Source: Synechocystis sp. LKSZ1 (GTDB taxonomy: Bacteria; Cyanobacteriota; Cyanobacteriia; Cyanobacteriales; Microcystaceae). From it: 64,000 bases of DNA. Of the stretch, positions 26,419-35,118 are shown in pieces. Where the stretch lies: contig NZ_AP031572.1 in assembly GCF_040436315.1 (NCBI RefSeq), forward strand, positions 992,001 through 1,056,000. Reading direction: 5' to 3'. Position numbers and translations under genes: made by a program. Below the pieces are notes generated by a model. It saw nothing but the letters and a program-made list of their open reading frames with translations. It was not told where the DNA came from and made no database searches. Numbering within the stretch: position 1 is the first letter of the stretch; the number at the start of each line of letters is the position of its first letter.

Positions 26419-26919
26419 CTAGGTGCCAAGGGCCTGTAATTGTCGGATCTGTTGAATGACTTCCTTGGGCTCCGTTGCAATCTGTACCTGTTCTGGGTCT
26501 AGGGCCTGAAAGAAATAATTCCACTCTGCTCCAGTATCTAACAAAATGACGGGCTTTCCCGCCTTAAGGGCCAGGGCAATTTCCGAAACCGTTCCTGCTC
26601 CTCCAACCCCACAGGCCACCACAACGTGGCTAGATAGCACGTTAATATTGTTCCGTGCACTGTGTAGATCGGTAATCACTGCGATATCAAGGTCTGGGCT
26701 AGGGGAACTCTGAACGGTTGGTAAAATACCAATGGTGAGGCTATTAGGGATTTGTTTGGCCCCCTTATTCACTGCCCGCATCACACCGCAGTCACGGCCG
26801 CCACTGAGGACAACCCAACCCTCCAGGGCCAACAAACGTCCTAATTCTTCAGCCAAGGCCAGGTTATGGGGTGTCGCCTGTTCTCCTGCCCCCATCACGC
26901 CGACAACGAAACGCACCAT
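26419..26919 (-). CDS. LOG-family / TIGR00725 protein
   Basis: 166 residues with a SLOG-type Rossmann fold: VVGVMGAGEQAT at the N-terminus, WVVLSGGRDCGVMRAVNKGA, then SSHVVVACGVGGAGTVSEIALALKAGKPVILL. The last carries the GG-GT-E phosphate-binding pattern in the shortened form of the TIGR00725 group. Members are proposed to bind nucleotide derivatives, and plant-type LOG enzymes release cytokinins. The substrate here is unknown. It lies downstream of the ABC transporter operon on the same strand, 116 bases away. Confidence 0.8.
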   Translation of the reverse strand: MVRFVVGVMGAGEQATPHNLALAEELGRLLALEGWVVLSGGRDCGVMRAVNKGAKQIPNSLTIGILPTVQSSPSPDLDIAVITDLHSARNNINVLSSHVVVACGVGGAGTVSEIALALKAGKPVILLDTGAEWNYFFQALDPEQVQIATEPKEVIQQIRQLQALGT

Positions 26920-27035
26920 ACTTTTGAGCCAGTATCGAATACGTTCACTTTAGGGTAGATGGACTGCGTCCGTCACGCTGGAAAATTCCCTGCCAAAAGA
27001 TTGCAATGAGTGTAACCGTTGTCAACCGCTGCTCC

Positions 27036-27716
27036 CTATGTCTGAGAGCGATGTTGCCAATGCTTTACCTGCCAGGATAGGCTAAAACTAATGAAGAAAT
27101 AGATCAAGGCCGTAAAACTATACATTTCCAGTAGACGACCATCCCGCTGGGCAATTTTGGCTGCCGCCCCTAAAAAGTCCGTACCGGAAATAACATAAAC
27201 CAGAGATGTATCTTGGAATAATACAATGGCTTGAGTTAGTAGAAGGGGCCACATATTCCGCCAGGCCTGGGGCAAAACCACATAGCGCATTTGCTGAGAA
27301 TAGGTCAGACCCAGGGCCTGGGCCGCCGCGACTTGGCCACGGGGAACGGATTGAATACCCGCCCGGATAATCTCCCCGCAGTAGGCCATTTCAAAGAGGG
27401 TAAAGCTGATCAAAGCGGTTTGGTCGGGGCCAACCCGCAGAGGCTGAGGGGTTTGCAATATCCATTGGCCGAGAATTGGCACCAAAAAATAGAACCAAAA
27501 AATAACCAGTACCAGGGGAATGGCCCGCATGAGGTTAACGTACAGGGCCGCTGGCATACGGAGCCAGGGCCAGGCCGATAAACGAGCCAGGGCCAATCCC
27601 AGGCCCCCCAACAGGCCCCCAGCAAAGGCCACGAAGGTTAGGGTTAGCGTATACCGGAGTCCCGTCGCCAGATAGGGAAGGGAGGGCCAGATCACCGAAA
27701 AATCAAAGTTATTCAC
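27036..27716 (-). CDS. Polar amino-acid ABC transporter permease (second)
   Basis: 226 residues, an integral membrane subunit of the His/Glu/Gln/Arg permease family. The N-terminus starts directly with a helix (LRYTLTLTFVAFAGGLLGG). The family loop that contacts the ATPase is present as EIIRAGIQSVPRGQVAAAQALG, followed by VVLPQAWRN. It overlaps the upstream permease gene by 8 bases, so the two are translationally coupled. Third gene of the operon. No ATPase gene follows. Confidence 0.9.
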   Translation of the reverse strand: MNNFDFSVIWPSLPYLATGLRYTLTLTFVAFAGGLLGGLGLALARLSAWPWLRMPAALYVNLMRAIPLVLVIFWFYFLVPILGQWILQTPQPLRVGPDQTALISFTLFEMAYCGEIIRAGIQSVPRGQVAAAQALGLTYSQQMRYVVLPQAWRNMWPLLLTQAIVLFQDTSLVYVISGTDFLGAAAKIAQRDGRLLEMYSFTALIYFFISFSLSWQVKHWQHRSQT

Positions 27717-28455
27717 GGCCCTGTCCTAGCCCATAGCCCGGTAACGTTGTCAGTGCTTCAATCCAGGCCATGAGTCGATTAGCCATTAGTGCCAGTAGGG
27801 CATACAACACCGTGGCTAGCGTAAAGATCTCAAAGCTCTGAAACGTATATTCATTAATCTGACGAGTCACCGCGGTCAATTCCAACAGGCCAATGGTCAA
27901 GGCCACCGAGGAATTCTTGAAAATATTCATCAGTTCGCTGGTGAGGGGGGGGATAATCCAACGCAGGGCCACGGGTAGTAGAACATAACGGTAGGCCTGG
28001 GGCCAGGTGAGACCCAGGGCCAAGGCGGCCTGAGATTGGCCAGGGGGTAGGGCCAGTAAACCCGCCTTGACCTGTTCTGCAATACGGGCGGCGGTAAAAA
28101 AGGCGAGGCTGACCACCGCCGTCGTAAATTCCGGTAGGGGCATTTCCTGCTTGAGCCAATGGCCCCAAACCGGTGGTACTAGATCAGGAAGCACAAAGAA
28201 CCAAAGGAACATTTGCACGATCAGGGGAATATTACGGAAAATCTCCACATAGATCTCCCCCAGCAGGGCCAGCCAACGCAGGGGGGTCGTGCGGATAATG
28301 CCAATCCCCAGACCCAGGATTAGGGCCAAGCACCAGGCCAACAGAGACGTTGCCACTGTCCAGCCCAGACCTGCCAACAACCACTGATAGTATCGTTCTC
28401 CTCCAGTGGCCACTTTCTCAAAAAAAATCAACCAATTCCAACGGTAGTCTGCCAT
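27709..28455 (-). CDS. Polar amino-acid ABC transporter permease (first)
   Basis: 248 residues with about five membrane helices and the EAA-type loop (AEQVKAGLLALPPGQSQAAL, then LGLTWPQAYRYVLLP). Like GltJ it has an extended N-terminal segment. With the binding protein upstream and a second permease downstream it forms a heterodimeric channel in the plasma membrane. By gene order it resembles NatG/NatH of the Anabaena N-II system for acidic and neutral amino acids, which borrows a shared ATPase (BgtA) encoded elsewhere. That parallel is inferred. Confidence 0.9.
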   Translation of the reverse strand: MADYRWNWLIFFEKVATGGERYYQWLLAGLGWTVATSLLAWCLALILGLGIGIIRTTPLRWLALLGEIYVEIFRNIPLIVQMFLWFFVLPDLVPPVWGHWLKQEMPLPEFTTAVVSLAFFTAARIAEQVKAGLLALPPGQSQAALALGLTWPQAYRYVLLPVALRWIIPPLTSELMNIFKNSSVALTIGLLELTAVTRQINEYTFQSFEIFTLATVLYALLALMANRLMAWIEALTTLPGYGLGQGRE

Positions 28456-28475
28456 GGCGATGACGGGAACTTTAA

Positions 28476-29408
28476 TTAAATGCCCTGATCCGTGGGATGC
28501 TCAAAGGCCTTTTTCAGGTCTGGACTCAGGGGCAGATTGAGGTTGATCTGTTGGGGCGGAATGGGGGACATAAACCAGTGGTTATAGGTTTTTTCGATAG
28601 CCCCGGTGGCCATCAGCCTGGTCAGGGTTTTATCCACCAGAGCCTTAAAGGCCGGGTCATTCTTGCGGAACATTAGCCCATAGGGTTCTCGGGATAAAGT
28701 GGGGCCCACAATTTTAAAGGCCTGGGGATCTTTGGCCTGGGCAATCAAACCGGCCAGCAGGACATCATCCAGCACAAAGGCATCGGCTCGGCCCGAGGCC
28801 AACATCAGAAAGGATTCCGCATGATCCTTGCCTTGGAGTGTTTTGATGTCCAAGGATTTGGCTTGTTCATTTTGTTTGAGGTAACGCTCAGAGGTCGTGC
28901 CGCTGGTGGTAACGACGGCCTTACCCTGGAGGTCTTGGAGATCGGTAATCCCAGAATCTGCCTTGACGGCCATGCGAACAGCGGTGATGAAATGAGCCAC
29001 GCTAAAGGCCACCTGTTTTTGGCGTTCTTGGCTATTGGTGGTTGAGCCGCATTCAAGATCAATGGTGCCGTTAGTGAGCAGAGGAATACGAGTCTGAGAG
29101 GTTACTGGATTAGTTTTAACCTGGAGATTGGGCAGATTTAGTTCCTGCTTGATGGCCTCGACGACTTTTTGGCAGAGATCGATGGAATAGCCCACGGATT
29201 TTTGCTGATTATCGAGATAGGAGAAGGGAATCGAGGATTCTCGTACTCCGAGTACAATTTCACCCGAATTTTTAATTTTTTCCAGGGTTCCGGTGGCTGA
29301 GGTGGCCGTCGGGGATGAACTGGGGGTTGGAGGTTGGGCACCACAGGCCGCTAGCACCAGTCCAAGGCCCGTTAGTACTGCCCCCAGGCAAAAGCGGTTT
29401 TTCATCAT
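28476..29408 (-). CDS. Amino-acid ABC transporter substrate-binding lipoprotein
   Basis: 310 residues from the ATG at 29408. The start gives a lipoprotein signal with lipobox LAAC (Cys22 region: LGLVLAACG), while the frame remains open upstream to 29483. The mature protein has the type-II periplasmic fold of glutamate/glutamine/arginine binding proteins (GEIVLGVRESSIPFSYLD, SVGYSIDLCQKVV, LTNGTIDLECGSTTN, VVTTSGTTSERYL). GltI-like preference for acidic amino acids is suggested by the TNSQER segment but not proven. First gene of the transporter operon, directly after a kinase-like gene. Confidence 0.9.
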   Translation of the reverse strand: MMKNRFCLGAVLTGLGLVLAACGAQPPTPSSSPTATSATGTLEKIKNSGEIVLGVRESSIPFSYLDNQQKSVGYSIDLCQKVVEAIKQELNLPNLQVKTNPVTSQTRIPLLTNGTIDLECGSTTNSQERQKQVAFSVAHFITAVRMAVKADSGITDLQDLQGKAVVTTSGTTSERYLKQNEQAKSLDIKTLQGKDHAESFLMLASGRADAFVLDDVLLAGLIAQAKDPQAFKIVGPTLSREPYGLMFRKNDPAFKALVDKTLTRLMATGAIEKTYNHWFMSPIPPQQINLNLPLSPDLKKAFEHPTDQGI

Positions 29409-29483
29409 AGGTTTGCTGATTTTTTTACAGATACGGTACGTCAATCCGCCGTGAGGAATCGTAGCCTGTAGGCCCCAGTCCAT

Positions 29484-30845
29484 TTAAGGGTGGGCGATAG
29501 GCAGATACAAATGGAAATGACTGCCCCGGTGGGGATGACTCTTCACCGTAATTAAACCACCCCACCGCTCCACCAGTTGTTTCACAATCGTGAGACCCAG
29601 GCCGGCCCCCGGCAGATGGCTAAGGGCATTCCGCCCCCGATAAAAGCCATTGAAGAGTTTGGGTAAATCGCTCATTTCAATGCCGACCCCCGTATCACTC
29701 ACCACAATTTCCACCTGAGGGCCCTGACAACTGGCCCGGACATAGACTTTACCCTGTTCTGGCGTGAATTTTAAGCTGTTGTGGAGTAGGTGTTGCAGGA
29801 TGGAGCGGAGGGCCGAGGCCGAGCAGGCCACTGCGGGTAAATCCGCCGGAATCGTATAGCCCAGGGAAATCCCTTTTTCCTCAGCAATAGGTTGATAAGT
29901 ACTCACCACCCCCGGAACACAGTCCTCCAGGCGCACCTGTTCCCCGACGGGATGGGGGTCTTGGTGAATTTGAATCAGTTCTTGAATGCCCGTAATCAGG
30001 GAATTTTGACGGTCACACTCCCGTTTCAAGAGGTCGATGTAGCGCTGACGTTGCTCTCGCTTGTGCTGCATCGATTCCAGCAAGCGCAGGGCCGTTTTCA
30101 TATTGGTTAAGGGCGTACTCATTTCCCGCGTCACCGTCACCAGAAAGGGAATTGCCGTATCCAAGAGTGCAAAGGCGCTGTGGTCTGGCCGGGGGGCCGG
30201 AACGGAGGGAGCCGGGGCCAACAGGCCCTGAAGTTGGTGCCGTAGAAGGGTAGTCATCACGGCCACCGCGGCCTGTTCCGGTAGGGGAAAGCTCAGGACA
30301 GCATCCGCCAATAATTCCTCGGGGGTTTGGTCGGTAATGGTTACTGCTTGGCGCAGGGCCTGCAAAACGGCATTGATCAGCCGGGGCTGACAACTGAGAT
30401 AAAGCGTCAGGGGCGTTTCCGGTAACAGGGCCAGGGAGTCCTCACTAGCCTGGGCCAAAACCATGACGCAGAGTTGGGGCGATAGCAATAATAGAAAGTA
30501 TTCCCGCTCCAGTTGACTATTGGCCTCTAACACAACGGCTTTAACCTCGTCTGGATTAGAGGATTCAGCCACCGCAAAACTATCGGTGGCTTTGCTAACG
30601 GTACAGTGGTAAAGCTGGCTGACCAAACCCGCCTGACGATAGGCTTCCAAGGCCTGAGTAAAGCCCGCAGTAGCGGGGAGCTTGGCCCACACCGTCGCCA
30701 TCAGGCCCTGGACCCGAAAACTATCGAGCAGGGCCTGGGTCAGTCGCTCTAGGCTCGCGCTCGGTAACGGGAGTAACGTGTCCTGGGGTTCCAGGGCCTG
30801 TACGACTTGCAGTAAAGAGAATTCCGACGTGTGGGGCACATTCAT
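29484..30845 (-). CDS. Histidine-kinase-like protein lacking the H-box histidine
   Basis: 453 residues from the ATG at 30845 (a TTG at 30899 adds 18). The N-terminal about 170 residues are a cytosolic sensor region, possibly a DICT domain (uncertain). A dimerisation helix follows, reading TREMSTPLTNMKTALRLL. In ordinary kinases this is HExRTPL, so the phosphorylated His is replaced by Arg. The ATPase domain looks intact: N-box HNSLKFTP, G1 DTGVGIEM, F-box FNGFYRGR, G2 GAGLGLTIVKQLVERWGG. It may be a pseudokinase, or act as phosphatase or scaffold. It has no membrane segment and is followed by the amino-acid binding protein on the same strand. Confidence 0.85.
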   Translation of the reverse strand: MNVPHTSEFSLLQVVQALEPQDTLLPLPSASLERLTQALLDSFRVQGLMATVWAKLPATAGFTQALEAYRQAGLVSQLYHCTVSKATDSFAVAESSNPDEVKAVVLEANSQLEREYFLLLLSPQLCVMVLAQASEDSLALLPETPLTLYLSCQPRLINAVLQALRQAVTITDQTPEELLADAVLSFPLPEQAAVAVMTTLLRHQLQGLLAPAPSVPAPRPDHSAFALLDTAIPFLVTVTREMSTPLTNMKTALRLLESMQHKREQRQRYIDLLKRECDRQNSLITGIQELIQIHQDPHPVGEQVRLEDCVPGVVSTYQPIAEEKGISLGYTIPADLPAVACSASALRSILQHLLHNSLKFTPEQGKVYVRASCQGPQVEIVVSDTGVGIEMSDLPKLFNGFYRGRNALSHLPGAGLGLTIVKQLVERWGGLITVKSHPHRGSHFHLYLPIAHP

Positions 30846-30979
30846 AACAGGGCCAGAGGCTTTCTCCGTAAGCTTACCAAGAAATTTTGGAGACAACACA
30901 GATTCCCTGGCGGTGTCTCCCGGTAGCCGCTAACGCCTAGCCCCAGAGTCTAGGGCTGGAAAACCGAACCTTGAGGGAC

Positions 30980-31014
30980 TTAGCACTCACCGACCAAGAC
31001 TGCTAGAGTGCTAT
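30980..31014 (+). promoter_or_regulatory. CIRCE-like inverted repeat with 17-base spacer
   Basis: TTAGCACTC at 30980-30988 and GAGTGCTAT at 31006-31014 match the two CIRCE half-sites (HrcA operator), the right half with one mismatch in the last base. The spacer is 17 bases, whereas the canonical CIRCE spacer is 9. It lies 50 bases upstream of the groEL start. Whether HrcA binds at this spacing is open. Confidence 0.7.
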
Positions 31015-31063
31015 AGGAGTCGTACCTTAGACGGTAAGCGTAGATTGTAGAAAGATTAAACCT

Positions 31064-32749
31064 ATGGCAAAAATTATTTCATTTAGAGATGAATCTCGTC
31101 GGGCCCTGGAAGGGGGTATTAACGCCCTCGCCGATGCCGTCAGAATCACCCTTGGCCCCAAGGGACGCAATGTTTTGCTAGAAAAACAATACGGTGCCCC
31201 CCAAATTGTGAACGATGGTATCACCGTTGCCAAGGAAATTGAACTTTCTGACCCCCAGGAAAATGCCGGGGCACGTCTGATTCAAGAGGTGGCCGCCAAG
31301 ACCAAAGAAGTGGCTGGCGATGGTACCACCACGGCAACTATCCTCGCTCAGGCCCTGGTGCGGGAAGGTCTGCGGAATGTCACCGCTGGGGCCAATCCCG
31401 TTTCCCTGCGTCGGGGTATTGAAAAGGTCACAGCCTTCCTCGTCGAGGAAATCCAGGCCATTGCCAAGCCCGTTGAAGGGGATGCCATTGCCCAAGTGGC
31501 GACGGTCTCCTCCGGCAATGATGCAGAAGTGGGCCAAATGATTGCATCAGCCATGGACAAGGTCACCAAAGATGGGGTGATTACCGTTGAAGAATCCAAA
31601 TCCCTGAATACGGAGTTGGAAGTCGTTGAAGGGATGCAGATCGACCGGGGTTATATTTCTCCCTACTTCATCACCAATACCGAGCGGCAGATTGTTGAAT
31701 TTGACCATCCCCTAATTCTGATCACCGACAAAAAAATTAGCACCATTGCCGACCTCGTGCCGGTGCTCGAACAGGTGGCCCGTGCCGGTCGTCCCCTGCT
31801 GATCATTGCTGAAGATGTGGACGGAGAGGCCCTCGCCACTCTGGTGGTGAATAAGGCCCGTGGCGTCCTCAATGTTGCCGCCATCAAGGCCCCGGCCTTT
31901 GGTGACCGTCGCAAAGCCGTTCTCCAGGACATTGCCATCATTACCGGTGGAAGCCTGATTTCCGAAGAAGTGGGCCTGAGTCTGGATACCGTGAGTCTGG
32001 ATCAACTGGGCCAAGCGGTCAAGGTAACCCTAGAAAAAGACAACACGATTCTCGTGGCCGGTGCCGACAAACGGGCCTCCACCGCTGTCCAGAAACGCAT
32101 TACCCAACTGAAAAAAGAATTGGCCGAAACCGATTCCGAATACGATAGCGAAAAGCTACAGGAGCGGATTGCCAAACTGGCCGGTGGGGTTGCCGTGATT
32201 AAAGTGGGCGCGGCCACCGAAACCGAACTCAAGGATCGGAAGCTTCGCATCGAAGATGCCCTCAATGCTACCAAGGCCGCCGTGGAGGAAGGGATTGTAC
32301 CCGGAGGCGGAACGACTCTGATCTACCTTGCGGGCAAGATTGCTGAATTCAAAGCCAGCCTCAGCAACGACGAAGAACGGATTGCCGCCGACCTGATCGC
32401 CAAGGCCCTGGAAGCCCCCTTGTTCCAACTGGCCAGCAACGCTGGCGTCGAAGGTGCTGTGATTGTGGAAAAAGTGAAAGAAACTAGCGCCAATCTGGGT
32501 TACAACGCCATCAGTGGTCAAATCGAAGACATGATCAACGCTGGCATTATTGACCCGGCCAAGGTTGTCCGTTCGGCGATCCAGAACGCTGCTTCCATCG
32601 CAGGGATGGTGTTAACCACTGAAGCCCTGGTGGTAGAAAAACCGCAACCAGCCGCGGCCGCTGCCCCCGATATGGGCGGTATGGGTGGCATGGGTGGTAT
32701 GGGCGGTATGGGCGGTATGGGTGGCATGGGTGGTATGGGCATGATGTAG
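31064..32749 (+). CDS. groEL2: Chaperonin GroEL, GroEL2-type
   Basis: 561 residues, a complete group-I chaperonin subunit that forms the 14-mer folding chamber. It begins [20 protein letters not shown] and has [24 protein letters not shown] and the later [13 protein letters not shown] signature. The C-terminus is a run of GGM repeats ending GMM. No groES is adjacent. A monocistronic groEL with a GGM tail fits the second chaperonin (GroEL2) of cyanobacteria, whereas GroEL1 is paired with groES. Upstream is the CIRCE-like repeat and downstream an intrinsic terminator. Confidence 0.95.
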   Translation: MAKIISFRDESRRALEGGINALADAVRITLGPKGRNVLLEKQYGAPQIVNDGITVAKEIELSDPQENAGARLIQEVAAKTKEVAGDGTTTATILAQALVREGLRNVTAGANPVSLRRGIEKVTAFLVEEIQAIAKPVEGDAIAQVATVSSGNDAEVGQMIASAMDKVTKDGVITVEESKSLNTELEVVEGMQIDRGYISPYFITNTERQIVEFDHPLILITDKKISTIADLVPVLEQVARAGRPLLIIAEDVDGEALATLVVNKARGVLNVAAIKAPAFGDRRKAVLQDIAIITGGSLISEEVGLSLDTVSLDQLGQAVKVTLEKDNTILVAGADKRASTAVQKRITQLKKELAETDSEYDSEKLQERIAKLAGGVAVIKVGAATETELKDRKLRIEDALNATKAAVEEGIVPGGGTTLIYLAGKIAEFKASLSNDEERIAADLIAKALEAPLFQLASNAGVEGAVIVEKVKETSANLGYNAISGQIEDMINAGIIDPAKVVRSAIQNAASIAGMVLTTEALVVEKPQPAAAAAPDMGGMGGMGGMGGMGGMGGMGGMGMM

Positions 32750-32793
32750 TCCCTCCCCTGGCCCCTGAGCCTTGATACTGAATCTCTGTCCGG

Positions 32794-32824
32794 CCTCGTT
32801 CTTGCTAGAGCGGGGTCTTTTTCT
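32794..32824 (+). terminator. Intrinsic terminator of groEL
   Basis: CCTCGTTC (32794-32801) pairs fully with GAGCGGGG (32808-32815, two G-U pairs) around a six-base loop, followed by TCTTTTTCTT. It starts 44 bases after the groEL stop codon. Confidence 0.7.
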
Positions 32825-32889
32825 TGGGCAGGGCCCTGAGACAAATCCTCTCCGTTAGGGCTACAAATTTTACCCCTCCGCCTACAGCA

Positions 32890-32910
32890 CCTCCCCTTCG
32901 TAAGGGGAGG
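32890..32910. repeat. Perfect 9-bp stem palindrome in convergent gap
   Basis: CCTCCCCTT CGT AAGGGGAGG is a perfect inverted repeat, and the outer bases (ACCCCTCC before, ATGGGTGGGG after) extend partial pairing. It resembles dispersed intergenic repeats of the CTCCCC/GGGGAGG type that I recall from cyanobacteria. It stands between groEL and the convergent DUF3288 gene and could also act as a barrier to transcription. Confidence 0.55.
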
Positions 32911-32959
32911 ATGGGTGGGGTCAGTTGGGTCGTTGAGCTTTAGTGATTGGGGATAAGAC

Positions 32960-33235
32960 TTAACTCCAATCCTCTTCCTCACCTGTGCGCACTCGATAGA
33001 CCCGTCCTGTGGCGTGGAGTTGACGAGTTTGGGCAAATAGGTCTGCTTCGCTGAGCTGCCATTGTTGCAGAATGCGATCCAAGTCACTTTGCAGGGCCCT
33101 GGCGCCAGGAAAGTTTTGATAACGAATCCGTAAACGGGCCAGATCCGCTAAATTTTGAGGGTCGGGAGCCCCCTGTAATAAACGATCAACAATCTCTTGA
33201 TCCCGCTTTTCCTGGGGATGGGTTTGCTCACTCAT
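32960..33235 (-). CDS. DUF3288 family protein
   Basis: 91 residues, a small soluble protein known from cyanobacteria (DUF3288). Family pattern: DQEIVDRLLQGAP, then NLADLARLRIRYQNFPGAR, then DLDRILQQWQLSEADLFAQT and a closing HATGRVY. The function is unknown. Its start overlaps the end of the zinc-ribbon gene by 8 bases, so they are co-transcribed. Confidence 0.82.
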   Translation of the reverse strand: MSEQTHPQEKRDQEIVDRLLQGAPDPQNLADLARLRIRYQNFPGARALQSDLDRILQQWQLSEADLFAQTRQLHATGRVYRVRTGEEEDWS

Positions 33236-33560
33236 ATTCTTTTGGGGAAGATTTTTGACGAATACCCGCTAAATGGATAGCTCGGGCTTGTTCTTGACGC
33301 CGTCGTTCTTGGAGCCGACAGGGCCGACAGCGGATTGCCGTACTAAAAAAATAGCCTCCGGCTTCTTCGTACCACCATTTTTGTTGACGGGCTGTCCAGA
33401 TTTCCAGTTTGCCGCAATCTCGGCAATAAAATTCCTTATTTTCGTAGGTAGTAGGGGGAATGCTGTAGCTGTTGCCCAAATTCAGTTTACTGGCATCCAC
33501 CGGTAAACGCTGCGGCCAAAGGGCCTGACGAAGACGCGCCTCACGTTTGGCTTTGGACAT
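33228..33560 (-). CDS. Zinc-ribbon domain protein
   Basis: 110 residues from the ATG at 33560. Two Cys pairs form a probable zinc ribbon, CRDC near residue 46 and CRPC near residue 78, separated by the KLEIWTARQQKWWYEEAGG segment usual for the small zinc-ribbon family zf-trcl. Both termini are basic. A nucleic-acid role is possible but not shown. Upstream of the DUF3288 gene in the same unit, behind the solanesyl diphosphate synthase gene on the same strand. Confidence 0.72.
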   Translation of the reverse strand: MSKAKREARLRQALWPQRLPVDASKLNLGNSYSIPPTTYENKEFYCRDCGKLEIWTARQQKWWYEEAGGYFFSTAIRCRPCRLQERRRQEQARAIHLAGIRQKSSPKEYE

Positions 33561-33606
33561 AGCAACGGGCCTCAAAGCTGACTGGACTAGAATCTTATTC
33601 TAGATT

Positions 33607-34578
33607 TTAGTAGAGGCGACTGAGAACATAACTGGTTAATTCTGCGAGGGAATCCCGGGCCGCCGAGGGCTTGAGACAATCCAAGTGTTGCAGGGCCAAG
33701 CGGGCATGACAATTGGCCAATTCCCGGGCTCGTTCAATGCCATCACTGGTCTGCACCAGGGCCAGGGCCTGTTCTAAATCTCCTTCCTGGCTAAATTCCC
33801 GCTCGATCAAAGCCTGGAGCAGGGGTTGTTCCTCCAGGGCAAAGAGGGCCGGAGCGGTAATGTTGCCGCTAACTAGGTCAGAGCCAGCGGGTTTCCCCAG
33901 GGTTTCCGTGGGCGAGGTGAAATCTAAAATATCATCAACGACCTGAAAAGCCAGGCCCAAATCCCGTCCGTAGTCGTACATCGACTCTATCATTGTGCTG
34001 GGGGCATCACTCAAGACCGCCGCCGCCTTGGCACTATTGGCAATCAGGGAAGCCGTTTTGTAATAACTTTTATCCAGGTAGGCCGCCAGACTCAGACTCG
34101 TGTCAAAGCGACTGAGGCTCTGGATAATTTCTCCCTCGGCAAAGTCTCGAATCACCTCTGAGAGTAATTTAACCACCTGAAGGTTATCGAGGTTGGCCAG
34201 GTACCAGGAGGACTGGGCAAAGAGAAAATCTCCCGCCAGGACAGCAATGCGGTTATCAAACAGGTTATTTACCGTGGGTACGTTGCGGCGTAATTCTGCT
34301 TCATCCACCACATCATCGTGGACGAGGCTGGCGGTGTGGATCATTTCCGTAATTTCGGCTAGGCGACGATGGCGGGCCGTAATCTCCTGCTCTAGCATTG
34401 TGGCCCGAGCCACCAACAGCACAATGGCTGGGCGAATCCGCTTTCCCCCCGCCTCAAACAGGTGTTCTGCCGCGGCCCCCAAAATCGGGTGACGGGCGCT
34501 GATCAGCCGCTTGAGATTGTCCGTCAGGAGACGTAAATCCGAGTCAACGGGGGCAAAGAGAGAGGTACTGGAAATCAT
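33607..34578 (-). CDS. sds: Solanesyl diphosphate synthase
   Basis: 323 residues from the ATG at 34578 (a second start two codons earlier is possible). A trans-prenyltransferase that makes the C45 side chain of plastoquinone. Both aspartate-rich motifs are present: DDVVDEAELRR (first, magnesium and allylic site) and DDILDF (second). GGKRIRPAIVLL and the YYKTASLIANS helix fit the long-chain class. The N-terminus MISSTSLFAPVDSDL is the usual cyanobacterial one. Expected at the cytosolic side of membranes. Confidence 0.93.
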   Translation of the reverse strand: MISSTSLFAPVDSDLRLLTDNLKRLISARHPILGAAAEHLFEAGGKRIRPAIVLLVARATMLEQEITARHRRLAEITEMIHTASLVHDDVVDEAELRRNVPTVNNLFDNRIAVLAGDFLFAQSSWYLANLDNLQVVKLLSEVIRDFAEGEIIQSLSRFDTSLSLAAYLDKSYYKTASLIANSAKAAAVLSDAPSTMIESMYDYGRDLGLAFQVVDDILDFTSPTETLGKPAGSDLVSGNITAPALFALEEQPLLQALIEREFSQEGDLEQALALVQTSDGIERARELANCHARLALQHLDCLKPSAARDSLAELTSYVLSRLY

Positions 34579-34584
34579 CGGCAA

Positions 34585-35118
34585 GCCAAACCCGGCAGAT
34601 TTAGTTACGAAAGTTTACATATCTTGATACTCATTCTAAGATAAATTCTCCATGCCCGAAAATATCACGGTTGATTTTCTTCCGAGTCGCTCCCATTCCC
34701 CTCCATTTTTAGCCTAGAATTTTAGCCAAATTTTCCCAGAGATTAGACGGGCTATGTTAGGCTATAGGTAAGCATTTGAAGTCAACAGAATCACCCTAAA
34801 AAGCCTCGGTTTGTTCGCCCTAGGTACTAGTTAGGTGTGGGCAGGACAGGGTCAATGGTGGCCCGCTGCATTAAGTCTTCTAAATTCTGTCGGGCCGGGG
34901 GATAAGTTCAAAAGAATAGGCGTTCATCCTTTCTGGTAAGCATCCTCCCCTAGCGCAACCCTTGTACTATTGCGTTGGAAGTCTTGGGCTTTAGGCGCAT
35001 TAATCATTCGGGTGGTCGGCATCGGCCAACCCCATTCCGGTGATTGTTCTCTGGAACTAATTTTTATTGCTGTTTTTTAGTTATCCATTACTCATGATTG
35101 GGAGGGTCAAGGGGCATC
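34585..35118. other. 534-base intergenic region between sds and the small ORF at 35119
   Basis: No intact gene seen. It contains a minus-strand candidate frameshifted small ORF (34827-34927), a GGCCCG/CGGGCC pairing around 34864-34896, and a CGCAA/TTGCG hairpin around 34960-34975. I recognise no known RNA in it. Confidence 0.4.
34827..34927 (-). pseudogene. Possible frameshifted small protein gene
   Basis: The minus strand opens MNAYSFELIP, then shifts frame at a run of five C near 34897-34901. With one base added the frame continues as ARQNLEDLMQRATIDPVLPTP and ends at TAG (34827-34829), giving 33 residues. As it stands the ATG frame stops soon. Codon-like continuity on both sides is the only evidence, and I know no family. 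It lies upstream of sds on the same strand. Confidence 0.25.

Noticed and set aside
32518-33087. 189-residue minus-strand ORF across the groEL 3' end
   Set aside because: Its Pro/Met/Ile-rich repeat is simply the complement of the GGM codons. The frame also crosses the terminator.
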